A stretch of 64,000 bases of DNA from Leptospiraceae bacterium (GTDB lineage Bacteria > Spirochaetota > Leptospiria > Leptospirales > Leptospiraceae), in assembly GCA_024233865.1 (NCBI GenBank), contig JACKPA010000012.1, positions 124,001-188,000 on the forward strand. The letters are read 5' to 3'. The notes under the pieces are model-generated. The model saw only the letters and a list, made by a program, of their open reading frames with translations. It did not search any database and was not told the origin of the DNA. The first letter of the stretch is position 1; each line of letters opens with the position of its first letter. This document shows positions 26,847 through 35,396 of the stretch, one piece after another. A program made the translations under genes and the position numbers.

Positions 26847-27122
26847 ATGATAAATGCTATATTGATTTTTTGTCTTGCTTTTTGTTCTCAGACATCATCA
26901 ATATATCCTTATTTAAAAGAGGAAATATTTAAAATTCAAAAAGATAGTAATCGAACTCAGGTTGATAAAAATCTAAATGATCTTTCCGAGATTGCTGCTT
27001 CTCTTTCGGATGACCAAAGAGAAGAAATTTTAAGTATATTGCAAGATAAAATATCCCTTTTTCCTTACTTGCTATTTTTTCGGGACGGAAAATTGGTAAA
27101 TAAAAGTAAGGTTAGTTATTAA
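26847..27122 (+). CDS. Small putative lipoprotein of unknown function
   Basis: A 91-aa protein whose start is 1 nt after the cytochrome stop. The N-terminus 'INAILIFCLAFCSQ' is a short hydrophobic signal ending in Cys, compatible with the relaxed lipobox of spirochaetes. The rest is helical and charged ('LNDLSEIAASLSDDQREEILSIL'). Third gene of the Fur-box operon. I do not recognise the family. Confidence 0.6.
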   Translation: MINAILIFCLAFCSQTSSIYPYLKEEIFKIQKDSNRTQVDKNLNDLSEIAASLSDDQREEILSILQDKISLFPYLLFFRDGKLVNKSKVSY

Positions 27123-27134
27123 GATATTACCTAA

Positions 27135-27155
27135 ACGGATTTATAAGTATTGAGA
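27135..27155. repeat. 21-nt direct repeat, right copy
   Basis: Exact second copy of 24688-24708, immediately downstream of the lipoprotein gene. Behind it lies a 7-bp inverted repeat (TTCAAGA at 27194-27200, TCTTGAA at 27205-27211). Confidence 0.7.
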
Positions 27156-27270
27156 ATTTATCATTTTTTTTAAAACAATTGACAATTTTTTTATTCAAGA
27201 AAAATCTTGAAAAGTGGGGAGTTTGATTTTCAAAGACTTTCTTTAGCATTTGATAGGCGAGGAGCAACTT

Positions 27271-27882
27271 ATGGCTTATGGTAGTTTCAAAACATTGGAA
27301 GAAGTTCTACTTAAATTCGGTATTGAGAGTAAAACTGAAAAATTCCTAAATGAAACGAGTATAGAGATCGCTCAAGCAATATTTGATTTTATTATGGAAA
27401 AATTCTCTAACCGTAGAAATTTTCTTAGCGAGAATTCTATTTGTGAGACTATGATTTCCCCTATCTTGCATGTTGTAACAGAAAAGCATGGATTGCCTCT
27501 TTGGTCTCATGTTCGTTTTGAAGTTTCCGAACAAGAAGGTTTAACCGGTATTCCGGATTTTTTAATAGCTCCGGCATCAAAAATTGAAACAATCTTTACA
27601 ACTCCTGTTGTTTGCATAACTGAAGTTAAAAAAGAGAATTTTGATGAAGGTTGGACGCAAGGCTTATGTGAAATGATAGCGGCTCAACGTTTTAATGGTG
27701 AACCTCAAAAAATTATTTATGGTATTGCAACCTCTGGTAGTATCTGGCAATTTGCTAAACTCGTTGGTAAAAAGTTCATTCTTGATCCACGGATTTATTC
27801 GGCAACTGTCAATCTGCAACAGGTTCTAAATGTGATTAACTGGCTTCTTGGAGAGGCAAAAAAAGAATTACCCGAAAATTAG
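27271..27882 (+). CDS. PD-(D/E)XK nuclease-like protein, 'MAYxxF' family member 1
   Basis: 203 aa from ATG 27271, chosen for its GAGGAG ribosome binding site. The first residues 'MAYGSFKTLEEVLLKFGI' and the core 'GIPDFLIA...VCITEVKKENFDEGWTQGL' (Asp96, Glu118-x-Lys120) have the PD-(D/E)XK arrangement, followed by 'YGIATSGSIWQFAKL'. Proteins of this shape are common hypotheticals in cyanobacteria and related environmental bacteria. Their substrate is unknown. Three more members lie at 40923, 42945 and 43595, and a deleted one at 47400. Confidence 0.7.
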   Translation: MAYGSFKTLEEVLLKFGIESKTEKFLNETSIEIAQAIFDFIMEKFSNRRNFLSENSICETMISPILHVVTEKHGLPLWSHVRFEVSEQEGLTGIPDFLIAPASKIETIFTTPVVCITEVKKENFDEGWTQGLCEMIAAQRFNGEPQKIIYGIATSGSIWQFAKLVGKKFILDPRIYSATVNLQQVLNVINWLLGEAKKELPEN

Positions 27883-27899
27883 ATATTATTGAAGTTATT

Positions 27900-28100
27900 A
27901 TGATAAGCGATAGAGCTGACCACACCGAAATTATAGAAGAATTATCAAAAAATTCCATTCCACGCTGGATGGTATGCCGAGTTTTTTCTGTTGCCAGAGT
28001 CTTTCGTCCGGAGGAAAAGGTCATTCTACAAGTTCTGTGCCTTAAACCGACAGATTCTTGTGAGATACAAATCTATCAGGGTTATGACAACTTAGTCTAA
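27900..28100 (+). CDS. Small unknown ORF coupled to the ABC transporter
   Basis: A 66-aa reading frame with no clear ribosome binding site. Its TAA shares one base with the ATG of the ABC ATPase gene (TAATG), a typical coupling arrangement, and that is the main reason to keep it. The sequence ('IPRWMVCRVFSVARVFRPEEKV') is not familiar to me. It could also be an untranslated leader. Confidence 0.35.
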   Translation: MISDRADHTEIIEELSKNSIPRWMVCRVFSVARVFRPEEKVILQVLCLKPTDSCEIQIYQGYDNLV

Positions 28101-29035
28101 TGGCTACCGTATTAAAAATACAAAATTTAAAAAAAACATTCGGTGACCTTACTGCGGTTGATAGTATAAATCTTGAGATATTTTCAGGAGAACTCTTCGG
28201 ATTACTGGGACCGAACGGAGCAGGAAAAAGCACTCTCATTTCAATGATAGCCGGAAATTTGAAAAGTGATAGCGGGAAAATTTACTTTCACGGAAAAGAA
28301 GTTGCAGCGGAAGATAAAAAAACAAGGGAGCGTGTAGGAGTCTGTCCGCAGAACCTTATTTACTGGAAACTTCTTACATGCAAGGAGCAATTAGTTTTTA
28401 TAGGAAACTTATATGGACTTGATAAAAAAACAGCAGAAAAACGGTCTCTTGAACTTCTTGAAAAATTAGGACTTGATTCTAAAAAAAATGAAATAGCTTC
28501 CAATCTTTCCGGTGGGATGCTGAGGAGGCTGAATATGCTATTAGCTCTTGTTCATGACCCGGAAATATTAATTCTGGACGAACCTGAAGCGGGACTGGAT
28601 CCTCAGAGCAGGGTTTTAGTGCGGGATTTTATTAAATCCCTGGCAAGGAAAAAAACTGTTATTTTTACTACTCATAATATGGATGAGGCGGACAGGATCT
28701 GTGACCGGGTTGCAATTATTGATAGGGGAACTCTTATAGCGGAAGGAACTCCCGAACAACTGAAAACCAGATACGGAAAAGGAGAGGTTTTAGAATTGGA
28801 AGTTCAGTCAGAAATCAATGAGATAAAACTGGAAGAACAGTTTAATAGTTCTAATTTGAATATTACTATTACAAAAGGCAAAATCTATATTTCAGGAAAA
28901 AATATTAAAGAGAAATTATCGGAAATCTTAAATACAATTTCCGATGCGGGAATTCATCCTTCAGAATTGAAGATAAGGCAGGATACCCTTGAAGATATAT
29001 TTATAAGTTTAACGGGAAGGAGTCTCCGAGAATGA
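28100..29035 (+). CDS. ABC transporter ATP-binding protein (CcmA/drug-efflux type)
   Basis: A 311-aa ATPase with Walker A 'GPNGAGKST' (37-45), Q-loop Gln84, signature 'LSGGM' (136-140), Walker B 'LILDEPEAGLD' (157-167) and switch His192 ('TTHNMDEAD'). The C-terminal extension of about 90 residues is typical of ABC-2-type exporters. It overlaps the permease gene by 4 nt. It powers export of an unknown compound by the encoded permease. Confidence 0.92.
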   Translation: MATVLKIQNLKKTFGDLTAVDSINLEIFSGELFGLLGPNGAGKSTLISMIAGNLKSDSGKIYFHGKEVAAEDKKTRERVGVCPQNLIYWKLLTCKEQLVFIGNLYGLDKKTAEKRSLELLEKLGLDSKKNEIASNLSGGMLRRLNMLLALVHDPEILILDEPEAGLDPQSRVLVRDFIKSLARKKTVIFTTHNMDEADRICDRVAIIDRGTLIAEGTPEQLKTRYGKGEVLELEVQSEINEIKLEEQFNSSNLNITITKGKIYISGKNIKEKLSEILNTISDAGIHPSELKIRQDTLEDIFISLTGRSLRE

Positions 29036-30177
29036 AAATCTGGATACTTTTTAAAAAGAATATCATAGAACAATTCAGAGACTTCCTGCCTTTGCTGATA
29101 ACCCTAATAGCATCCCCCTTTTTTGTTTTTTTATACTGGATGATGTTTTCCGGAGGATTAAATTCCGTAAATATCGGGATTTTGAATTCAGATAAAGGAT
29201 ACGGAGATAAATCATACGGCAAAGAATGGATTCTAAATTTAAAGAGTCTTAAAAAAAATGATTTTCTCGTTTTTCATATTACTGATATAAGTGATAGGGA
29301 CGAAATGGAGGGACTTCTTAGGGAAAAGAAAATCCACGCAGGGTTTGTTCTGCCGAAAGATTTTTCCGAAATCCTTGTAAAGAGTAAAAACGGGAAGAAT
29401 GAAAAAACTATACAAGCAGAAATGACGGGGGATATGACAAATCCGCTGTACCTTGTCGGTGTGACCCTTGTAATTCTCGAATTGGAGTCTTATGCTTATA
29501 AAATCACGAATGTGAGAAAATTTATTCAATACAATGAAACATTTTCGGGAAGTTCGGGGACTAAAAATGATTTTGAAATGTCTGTTCCCGGCCTCATCGT
29601 TTTTTCGATTATTATGCTTTTATTTACTGCTACTATCGCTTTTATCAGGGAGATAGAAGATAGGACAATTTTGAGGATTCAGTTATCGTCTATATCCGTA
29701 ATCGAGTATTTTATAGGGATAGGGTTAGCTCAGTTTTTATTCGGAACCCTTTCTGTGAGTCTTGCTCTCGGAACCGCTTATCTTTTCGGCTTTAAAATGC
29801 AGATCGCAAACCTTGCTATCTTTGTTCCCATCATTTTATGTATCCTCTCCATATTAGGAACAAGTCTTATAGTAGCGAGTTTCTGCAGAACGGGAAAAGA
29901 TGTGCTTACCATAGGCAATATTCCGCTATTTATCTTGATGTGGTTTTCCGGTTCTATGTATCCCTTTCCGAGAAATGAATTATTTAGATTGGGTTCTTTT
30001 CCTATTGCTTGGAATGATTTTCTGCCTCCGACTCATGCAGTGAATGCGATGAATAAAGTATTCAACTTCGGTGCGGATTTAAACGGTATAAGATTTGAAA
30101 TTTTTGCTCTTATTTTATTAAGTATAATTTACAGTAGTATAGGTATTTTACTTTTCAAAAATAGGCAGATGAAATAA
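29032..30177 (+). CDS. ABC-2 type transporter permease
   Basis: 381 aa. An N-terminal helix ('LLITLIASPFFVFLYWMMF'), an extracytoplasmic domain of about 140 residues, then five helices including 'VFSIIMLLFTATIAFI' and 'PLFILMWFSGSMYPF', the ABC2_membrane_3 layout. It starts inside the ATPase gene (ATGA overlap), so the two make one exporter. Homodimerisation is expected because no second permease is present. Confidence 0.88.
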   Translation: MKIWILFKKNIIEQFRDFLPLLITLIASPFFVFLYWMMFSGGLNSVNIGILNSDKGYGDKSYGKEWILNLKSLKKNDFLVFHITDISDRDEMEGLLREKKIHAGFVLPKDFSEILVKSKNGKNEKTIQAEMTGDMTNPLYLVGVTLVILELESYAYKITNVRKFIQYNETFSGSSGTKNDFEMSVPGLIVFSIIMLLFTATIAFIREIEDRTILRIQLSSISVIEYFIGIGLAQFLFGTLSVSLALGTAYLFGFKMQIANLAIFVPIILCILSILGTSLIVASFCRTGKDVLTIGNIPLFILMWFSGSMYPFPRNELFRLGSFPIAWNDFLPPTHAVNAMNKVFNFGADLNGIRFEIFALILLSIIYSSIGILLFKNRQMK

Positions 30178-30196
30178 CAAAAAAAATACATTGAGG

Positions 30197-31045
30197 TTAG
30201 TACTTGCTTACCCATACGCCTACGTTAAGGCTAGAAGCCGGAGGTCCGACAAAAGAACCGGCTACGGGTGGTACGGATTCTGGCAATCTGGCTACTGCTA
30301 CAGCAATGTGATCCGTTCCTACAATTTTTCCTATTGTAGGATCAAAACCTTTCCACCCAGCTCCGGGTAGGTAAACCTCTGCCCAAGCATGAGTTGCACC
30401 AAAATCAGTTGTCTGGGGAACATGAAGATAACCGCTTACAAATCGAGAAGCAAAACCTAAACACCTAGCTGCTTCCATAAATAACATCGCGAAGTCTCGG
30501 CAGGAACCGGTACCATAAGAAAGTGTTTGCTTTGGAGTTTGTACACCAGGTTCTTCTCGTATCTGATACGACAGTGTTTGATGGATATAGGTGGCAATAC
30601 GCTGCAATAAGGAATAAGTCTGAATTTGCTCTCCCGGTTGCCATATATTTGCGATCCATCCGGTCAGTAAATTTCTGGTACTATGCTCCATTATCGCCAT
30701 ATAGGGTGAAAGCATAATCTTGTCATCAGGTAGGTAGGCAAACGGATAATTGATTGCGTAGTCGGCTAACAAAAAATCAAGTGGTTGCTCATTAAATTGC
30801 TGAATAACAGTTTCACTCTCTATTATAAGCTGATTAACCTGTAAATCAAAGGTTGCAGTGGCAACAGAGTTTCCCTCAACGTCTCGATGCCATAACAATG
30901 TAGCTGGTGGAGTGATATTTAAGGTTGAAAATTCGATACGCAGTTCATGGTCTTCTCTTGGACGAAGACGTAGGCTGTGTGGACCGAGGCTCACAAGACC
31001 GGTAAAATTATAATATGTACGATGAAGAATTTTGTAGCGTTGCAT
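30197..31045 (-). CDS. Transglutaminase-like cysteine protease family protein
   Basis: 282 aa. The bacterial N-terminal beta domain ('YKILHRTYYNF...PHSLRLRPR') is followed by the transglutaminase core with Cys182 ('GTGSCRDFA'), His219 ('GATHAWAEV') and Asp235 ('GWKGFDPT'). All three catalytic residues are present. It has no signal peptide, so it is probably cytoplasmic. The gene looks somewhat richer in G+C than its neighbours and closely resembles proteobacterial proteins, so it may have been acquired. It is divergent from the ABC1-kinase gene. Confidence 0.88.
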   Translation of the reverse strand: MQRYKILHRTYYNFTGLVSLGPHSLRLRPREDHELRIEFSTLNITPPATLLWHRDVEGNSVATATFDLQVNQLIIESETVIQQFNEQPLDFLLADYAINYPFAYLPDDKIMLSPYMAIMEHSTRNLLTGWIANIWQPGEQIQTYSLLQRIATYIHQTLSYQIREEPGVQTPKQTLSYGTGSCRDFAMLFMEAARCLGFASRFVSGYLHVPQTTDFGATHAWAEVYLPGAGWKGFDPTIGKIVGTDHIAVAVARLPESVPPVAGSFVGPPASSLNVGVWVSKY

Positions 31046-31154
31046 AATTAATCCTGTTATAAATTTTATTGCTAGAATAGAAAGTTCAAGTCTTTTTTAT
31101 TCATTTTTTAAATAAAAGATAGACAGAGATAAACCTTTATCATATATAAAAACC

Positions 31155-32462
31155 ATGGTAGATAATTTACAGCAGCTTACAACTTCAGCTTTTTCCAGAT
31201 TTATGAAAATGGGGTCTATGGTCGGTCGAGTTGGTTTTTCTATGTTTGCGGAAAGAACTGCCAACCTATTTTTGAGCAAAGATTCAAGGGAAAGACGAAA
31301 TTTGGAATTTTGGATGAAAAATGGTGAGCGAATCTTGGATACACTTGGAAATCTCAAGGGTGGTGCCATGAAGATCGGGCAAATGTTATCTTTGCAAGAA
31401 GGGATTCTCCCACCTGAATTGCTAGAAATCATAAGACTTTTGCAAAAAAAGGCTCCTTCCCTCTCTTTTGGTTTGATGAAGGGTGTTATCGAAGCAGATT
31501 TACCTGGTTACAAAAACATATTTCATACGATAGAAGAAATACCCTACGCGTCTGCCTCTATCGGACAAGTGCATAAAGGTACTTTAAAAGACGGTAGGGT
31601 CGTTGCCATCAAAATCCAATATCCTGAAATAGACAGAATTATTCAGAGTGATCTAAAAAACCTAAAGGTGCTTTTTAAAATACTCCTTTCCAATTTTTTA
31701 AAAATGGATTTGGAAAAGATTTGGGAAGAAGTCAGTCATCAACTTGTTGATGAACTGGACTATCAAAAAGAACTGAAAAATCAAAAAGAATTTATTGATT
31801 ATTTTCAAAAGTATGATATTATAAAAATTCCCCAACCGATTGAATACGCTTCGAGCAAGCGAGTTTTTACCTCAGAGTTTCTGACAGGTTTGGATGTTCA
31901 TGATATCAAGGAACAAAAAATTACCCAAGAACTAAAAAATCTTTGGGGTGAAAATTTGTTTCGTCTGTTTTTGATTCAGTTGCTTGATTTCAAAATGATT
32001 CATTCCGATCCGAATATGGGAAACTATTCTTTTTTAGACGATGGAAAAGTGATTTTGTACGATTTTGGAAGTGTGAAGCGGATTCCGGTAGATTTAGGAA
32101 ATTCGCTTAGAAAATTGCTTCTTTCTATAAAGAAAAAGGATTTTAATTCCATTCCGACTCATCTAAAGGAAATAGGTATCTATCGTTCCAACGGGAATAA
32201 AATTAGCATGGAAACGGTATCATACGTACTAGACGTTTTCAGACCTATTTTTGCGAATGATAATTATCGTTTTGAACAAGGAAAAAACATAATCCAAAAA
32301 ATTGCAGATTTAAAAAGAGCGAACATTACCGAATCAATGGATTTGATGTTTCCGGCTGATATTATTTTTATAGATCGAACTGCAATTGGTTTGTTTGGAA
32401 ACTTAAACCAATTAAAGGCAACTGGAAATTGGGGAGAAATTGCGAAGGAGTATATACTTTGA
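31155..32462 (+). CDS. ABC1/UbiB-family atypical kinase
   Basis: 435 aa. Features are the 'GGAMKIGQMLS' KxGQ loop in the N-terminal extension, the Ala-rich 'YASASIGQVHKG' loop, 'VVAIKIQYP' with the ATP-site Lys, the catalytic 'HSDPNMGNY' and the metal-binding 'YDFGSVKRI'. UbiB/COQ8 proteins are ATPases needed for quinone or lipid metabolism, not classical protein kinases. The position next to divergent and convergent unrelated genes gives no pathway hint. Confidence 0.88.
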   Translation: MVDNLQQLTTSAFSRFMKMGSMVGRVGFSMFAERTANLFLSKDSRERRNLEFWMKNGERILDTLGNLKGGAMKIGQMLSLQEGILPPELLEIIRLLQKKAPSLSFGLMKGVIEADLPGYKNIFHTIEEIPYASASIGQVHKGTLKDGRVVAIKIQYPEIDRIIQSDLKNLKVLFKILLSNFLKMDLEKIWEEVSHQLVDELDYQKELKNQKEFIDYFQKYDIIKIPQPIEYASSKRVFTSEFLTGLDVHDIKEQKITQELKNLWGENLFRLFLIQLLDFKMIHSDPNMGNYSFLDDGKVILYDFGSVKRIPVDLGNSLRKLLLSIKKKDFNSIPTHLKEIGIYRSNGNKISMETVSYVLDVFRPIFANDNYRFEQGKNIIQKIADLKRANITESMDLMFPADIIFIDRTAIGLFGNLNQLKATGNWGEIAKEYIL

Positions 32463-32472
32463 TTAGGTTTCT

Positions 32473-32754
32473 TTATTGCAAAACTGAAAACCCCTCTTTT
32501 TCCGTATAACATCCATGTTCTCGGTAAACTCCGTCTTCATAAAAATAGATTTTCTGGGCATACCTTTTTTCCATACGGAGGCATTTCCAGCATACATCCA
32601 TCCGAATTGCCCATTCACATTCCTGAATCTGCAAAACCGGAAAAATTCTAAGCAAAGGCTTGGAAATCTGGACTTGATTTTTTCTCTCTTGCGAAAACAA
32701 AAGAGTAGAAAATAACTGTATTATTAATAGGATAAGTATACATTTTTGTTTCAT
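32473..32754 (-). CDS. Small secreted Cys-containing protein, unknown
   Basis: 93 aa with a clear signal peptide ('ILILLIIQLFSTLLFSQ', cleavage about residue 21). The mature part has four Cys ('ECEWAIRMDVCWKC' and 'EHGCY') that could form disulfides in the periplasm. It is convergent with the ABC1-kinase gene, 10 nt away. No family recognised. Confidence 0.6.
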   Translation of the reverse strand: MKQKCILILLIIQLFSTLLFSQERKNQVQISKPLLRIFPVLQIQECEWAIRMDVCWKCLRMEKRYAQKIYFYEDGVYREHGCYTEKEGFSVLQ

Positions 32755-32859
32755 TTGTTCATTTGGAGAATTTTTCTTACCAAAGGAAATTAGTCAAACG
32801 TAATGTAACTTTTTTATACTTTTTACGAATATCATTCCATGAGAACAGGAGAGAGTTAT

Positions 32860-33195
32860 ATGGAAAAATCATACTATAATCCAGAAGATTTAAAAAAATT
32901 TCCAAAAATTGCTGATTTTCAACCCCAACTGGCAAAAAAATTTTTTGATTATTATGGAGATGTTTTTCAAGATGGTGCTTTATCTGCAAAAGAAAAATCT
33001 TTAATTGCACTTGCGGTTGCTCATGCAATTCAATGTCCTTATTGTATTGATGCCTATACAACCGATTCTTTGGAAAAAGGAGTTAGCGAGGAAGAAATGA
33101 TGGAAGCAGTCCATGTAACGGCAGCCATTCGAGGCGGTGCAAGTCTTGTACATAGTGTCCAGATGATGAACAAAGTTAAAGAATTATCCATGTAA
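32860..33195 (+). CDS. AhpD-like protein of the arsenosugar cluster
   Basis: 111 aa from ATG 32860 (AGGAGAG upstream). The carboxymuconolactone-decarboxylase/AhpD fold is shown by 'SLIALAVAHAIQCPYCIDAYTTD' with Cys59-x-x-Cys62, the peroxidatic redox pair of this family. The gene is 10 nt upstream of arsS. An AhpD-like 'peroxidase-related' protein is the usual companion of arsenosugar-biosynthesis radical SAM genes. Confidence 0.85.
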   Translation: MEKSYYNPEDLKKFPKIADFQPQLAKKFFDYYGDVFQDGALSAKEKSLIALAVAHAIQCPYCIDAYTTDSLEKGVSEEEMMEAVHVTAAIRGGASLVHSVQMMNKVKELSM

Positions 33196-33205
33196 AGGGA
33201 GCAGT

Positions 33206-34252
33206 ATGAAAACACTAAAAACCAGAGGGCATATATTCTCAGATTCCAATCAACAATTGGAAGACTATAGGTTCATTTTTAAAAAAAATGACTTGCCCGC
33301 TTTCCAAGAGAAAATGAAAGAGATTGGACTTTATCCTTTCAAACCTACCCAAATTGAAATTCTTCAAATCAATTTAGGGAAAATGTGTAACCAAACTTGT
33401 AAACATTGTCATGTTGATGCCGGACCTGAAAGAAAAGAAATTATGACTCACAAAACAATGGAAGTTTGCTTAGAAATTTTAAAAAATCATGACATTGGAA
33501 TTGTTGACCTTACCGGTGGTGCTCCGGAGTTAAATCCAGATTTTAGATGGTTTGTGGAAGAAATCAAAAAGCTAAACCGCCATATAATTGTTAGGTGCAA
33601 TTTAACAATTCTGCTTGCCGGAGAAAAATTCCAAAGTTTACCGGAGTTTTATGCTCTACACAAAGTTGAAATTGTTTCCTCCCTGCCATTTTACACCACA
33701 TTAAAAACCGATAGCCAAAGGGGTGAAGGGGTTTTTGATAAGTCCATAATCGCTCTCAAAAAGCTCAACCAAATTGGATATGGAATAGAAGGTTCAGGCT
33801 TGACATTAAACTTGGTTTATAATCCTTCTGGAGCTTTTTTACCAGGTAACCAACAGTCCTTAGAAGCAGATTTTAAAAGAAATCTACAAAACAAATATGG
33901 GATCGTTTTTAATAACCTGTTCACTATAACCAATATGCCAATTAGTAGGTTTTTGGACTATTTGCATACAAGTGGGAATTATGAAGACTATATGGAAAAG
34001 TTAGTTACTTCTTTTAATCCTAGTGCTGCCCAGAACGTAATGTGTAGGAACATGATTTCCGTTAGTTGGGATGGATTTTTATACGACTGCGATTTCAACC
34101 AGATGCTAGATTTAAAAATTGCTTCCGAGTCCAACCATATTATTGATTTTAATATGGAAATCCTTAAAAACCGAGAAATCGTTTTAAACCAACATTGTTA
34201 CGGATGTACGGCTGGTGGAGGTTCCAGCTGCGGAGGTGCCATTACAAAATAG
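33206..34252 (+). CDS. arsS: Arsenosugar biosynthesis radical SAM protein ArsS
   Basis: A 348-aa radical SAM enzyme. The iron-sulfur cluster motif is Cys61-x3-Cys65-x2-Cys68 ('CNQTCKHCHVDAGPERKE'), followed by 'VDLTGGAPELNP'. The C-terminal part has further Cys, with 'HCYGCTAGGGSSCGGAI' at the end, typical of ArsS/DUF3641. ArsS transfers the SAM-derived adenosyl group onto dimethylated arsenic. No ArsM arsenite methyltransferase is encoded in this window. Confidence 0.88.
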   Translation: MKTLKTRGHIFSDSNQQLEDYRFIFKKNDLPAFQEKMKEIGLYPFKPTQIEILQINLGKMCNQTCKHCHVDAGPERKEIMTHKTMEVCLEILKNHDIGIVDLTGGAPELNPDFRWFVEEIKKLNRHIIVRCNLTILLAGEKFQSLPEFYALHKVEIVSSLPFYTTLKTDSQRGEGVFDKSIIALKKLNQIGYGIEGSGLTLNLVYNPSGAFLPGNQQSLEADFKRNLQNKYGIVFNNLFTITNMPISRFLDYLHTSGNYEDYMEKLVTSFNPSAAQNVMCRNMISVSWDGFLYDCDFNQMLDLKIASESNHIIDFNMEILKNREIVLNQHCYGCTAGGGSSCGGAITK

Positions 34253-34262
34253 TGCGGGGAAA

Positions 34263-35384
34263 TTAGCTTTTTTTCAAAGTAAAGTAGAATGTACTACCCA
34301 TTTCGTTTTCGCTTTCTACCCAAATATGACCACCGTTTTTCTCTACAAACTCTTTACATAAAATAAGCCCAAGTCCCGTTCCTCTCTCATCATCTGTTCC
34401 TCTTGTTGAAAAGCCCTCTTCAATTTTGAAAAGCTTGCCTAAATTTTCTTGTGTTATTCCTATGCCCGTGTCTCTAACATAAAATAGGATTTCATCTTTT
34501 TCATAGGATTTACAACCTATGGCTATGGAACCGCCCTTTGGCGTAAATTTTATAGCATTAGACAGAAGGTTTCTAAATACGGTTTGAATCATTTCCCTAT
34601 CTGCTATTGCTTGGTGATTATCCGGGCATAGTATTTCATTTTGAATTGTAATCTGTTTTGCATCTGCTAAAGTGAATTTATGAAAAGTTGTAACATCATT
34701 GATGAGAGCTTTTATATCAAACGATGTTGGATTGAATGGAATTTTGTTTGTTTGTGATCTAGACCACGTTAAAAGGTTTTGTAACAAATTCAAGGTATGC
34801 TTGGAGCTATCGTAGATCATTCCAATAAATCGTTTATTTTCTTCCAGACTAAAAGTTTCCCCACTGTTTAGGAGCAATTCGGAAACACTAATCAGGGCAT
34901 TAAAAGGATTTTTGAGATCATGGGCAATAATGGAAAAAAATTTATCCTTTGTTGCATTGAGTGACTCGAGTTGTTCCATTTGGTTTTGAATAATTTCTTG
35001 AGAGCGTTTGAACTTTAGATGCGTATTCACTCGTTGAAGCAGTTCTATAGGATTGAAAGGCTTCACAACATAGTCAACACCTCCATATTCAAATCCTTTG
35101 ATTACGTCTTCGGTTTGGGAACGAGCTGTCAAAAAAATAATTGGTACATTTAGTGTTTTCGGGTTTTCTTTTAATTTTTTACATACTTCGTACCCGTCCA
35201 TTCCAGGCATGGAAATGTCCAATAAAATCAGGTCTATTTTTGCTTCGGATACGATTTTTAGAGCTTGTTTGCCATTGAGAGCAGCATAAGACTCAATGTT
35301 ATTTTCATTCAGAATATTTCCAACTATTTGTAGGTTTTCGGGAATATCATCAACAATAAGTACTGTAAAACTATCTTGCTCCAT
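34263..35384 (-). CDS. Receiver-histidine kinase hybrid
   Basis: 373 aa. An N-terminal receiver domain (phospho-acceptor Asp56, Lys108) is followed by a short coiled coil and a histidine-kinase core with His155 ('FSIIAHDLKNPF'), N-box 'FRNLLSNAIKFTPKGG' and G-boxes 'DTGIGIT' and 'GTGLGL'. No membrane segment. It therefore receives a phosphate or signal from another kinase and passes it on. It sits 12 nt downstream of the 778-aa sensor, probably in one operon. Confidence 0.9.
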   Translation of the reverse strand: MEQDSFTVLIVDDIPENLQIVGNILNENNIESYAALNGKQALKIVSEAKIDLILLDISMPGMDGYEVCKKLKENPKTLNVPIIFLTARSQTEDVIKGFEYGGVDYVVKPFNPIELLQRVNTHLKFKRSQEIIQNQMEQLESLNATKDKFFSIIAHDLKNPFNALISVSELLLNSGETFSLEENKRFIGMIYDSSKHTLNLLQNLLTWSRSQTNKIPFNPTSFDIKALINDVTTFHKFTLADAKQITIQNEILCPDNHQAIADREMIQTVFRNLLSNAIKFTPKGGSIAIGCKSYEKDEILFYVRDTGIGITQENLGKLFKIEEGFSTRGTDDERGTGLGLILCKEFVEKNGGHIWVESENEMGSTFYFTLKKS

Positions 35385-35396
35385 TTGCTTACCTTT

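Noticed and set aside
32777..33061. 94-codon minus-strand reading frame
   Set aside because: It lies opposite the AhpD-like gene, which has a clear family and a ribosome binding site.
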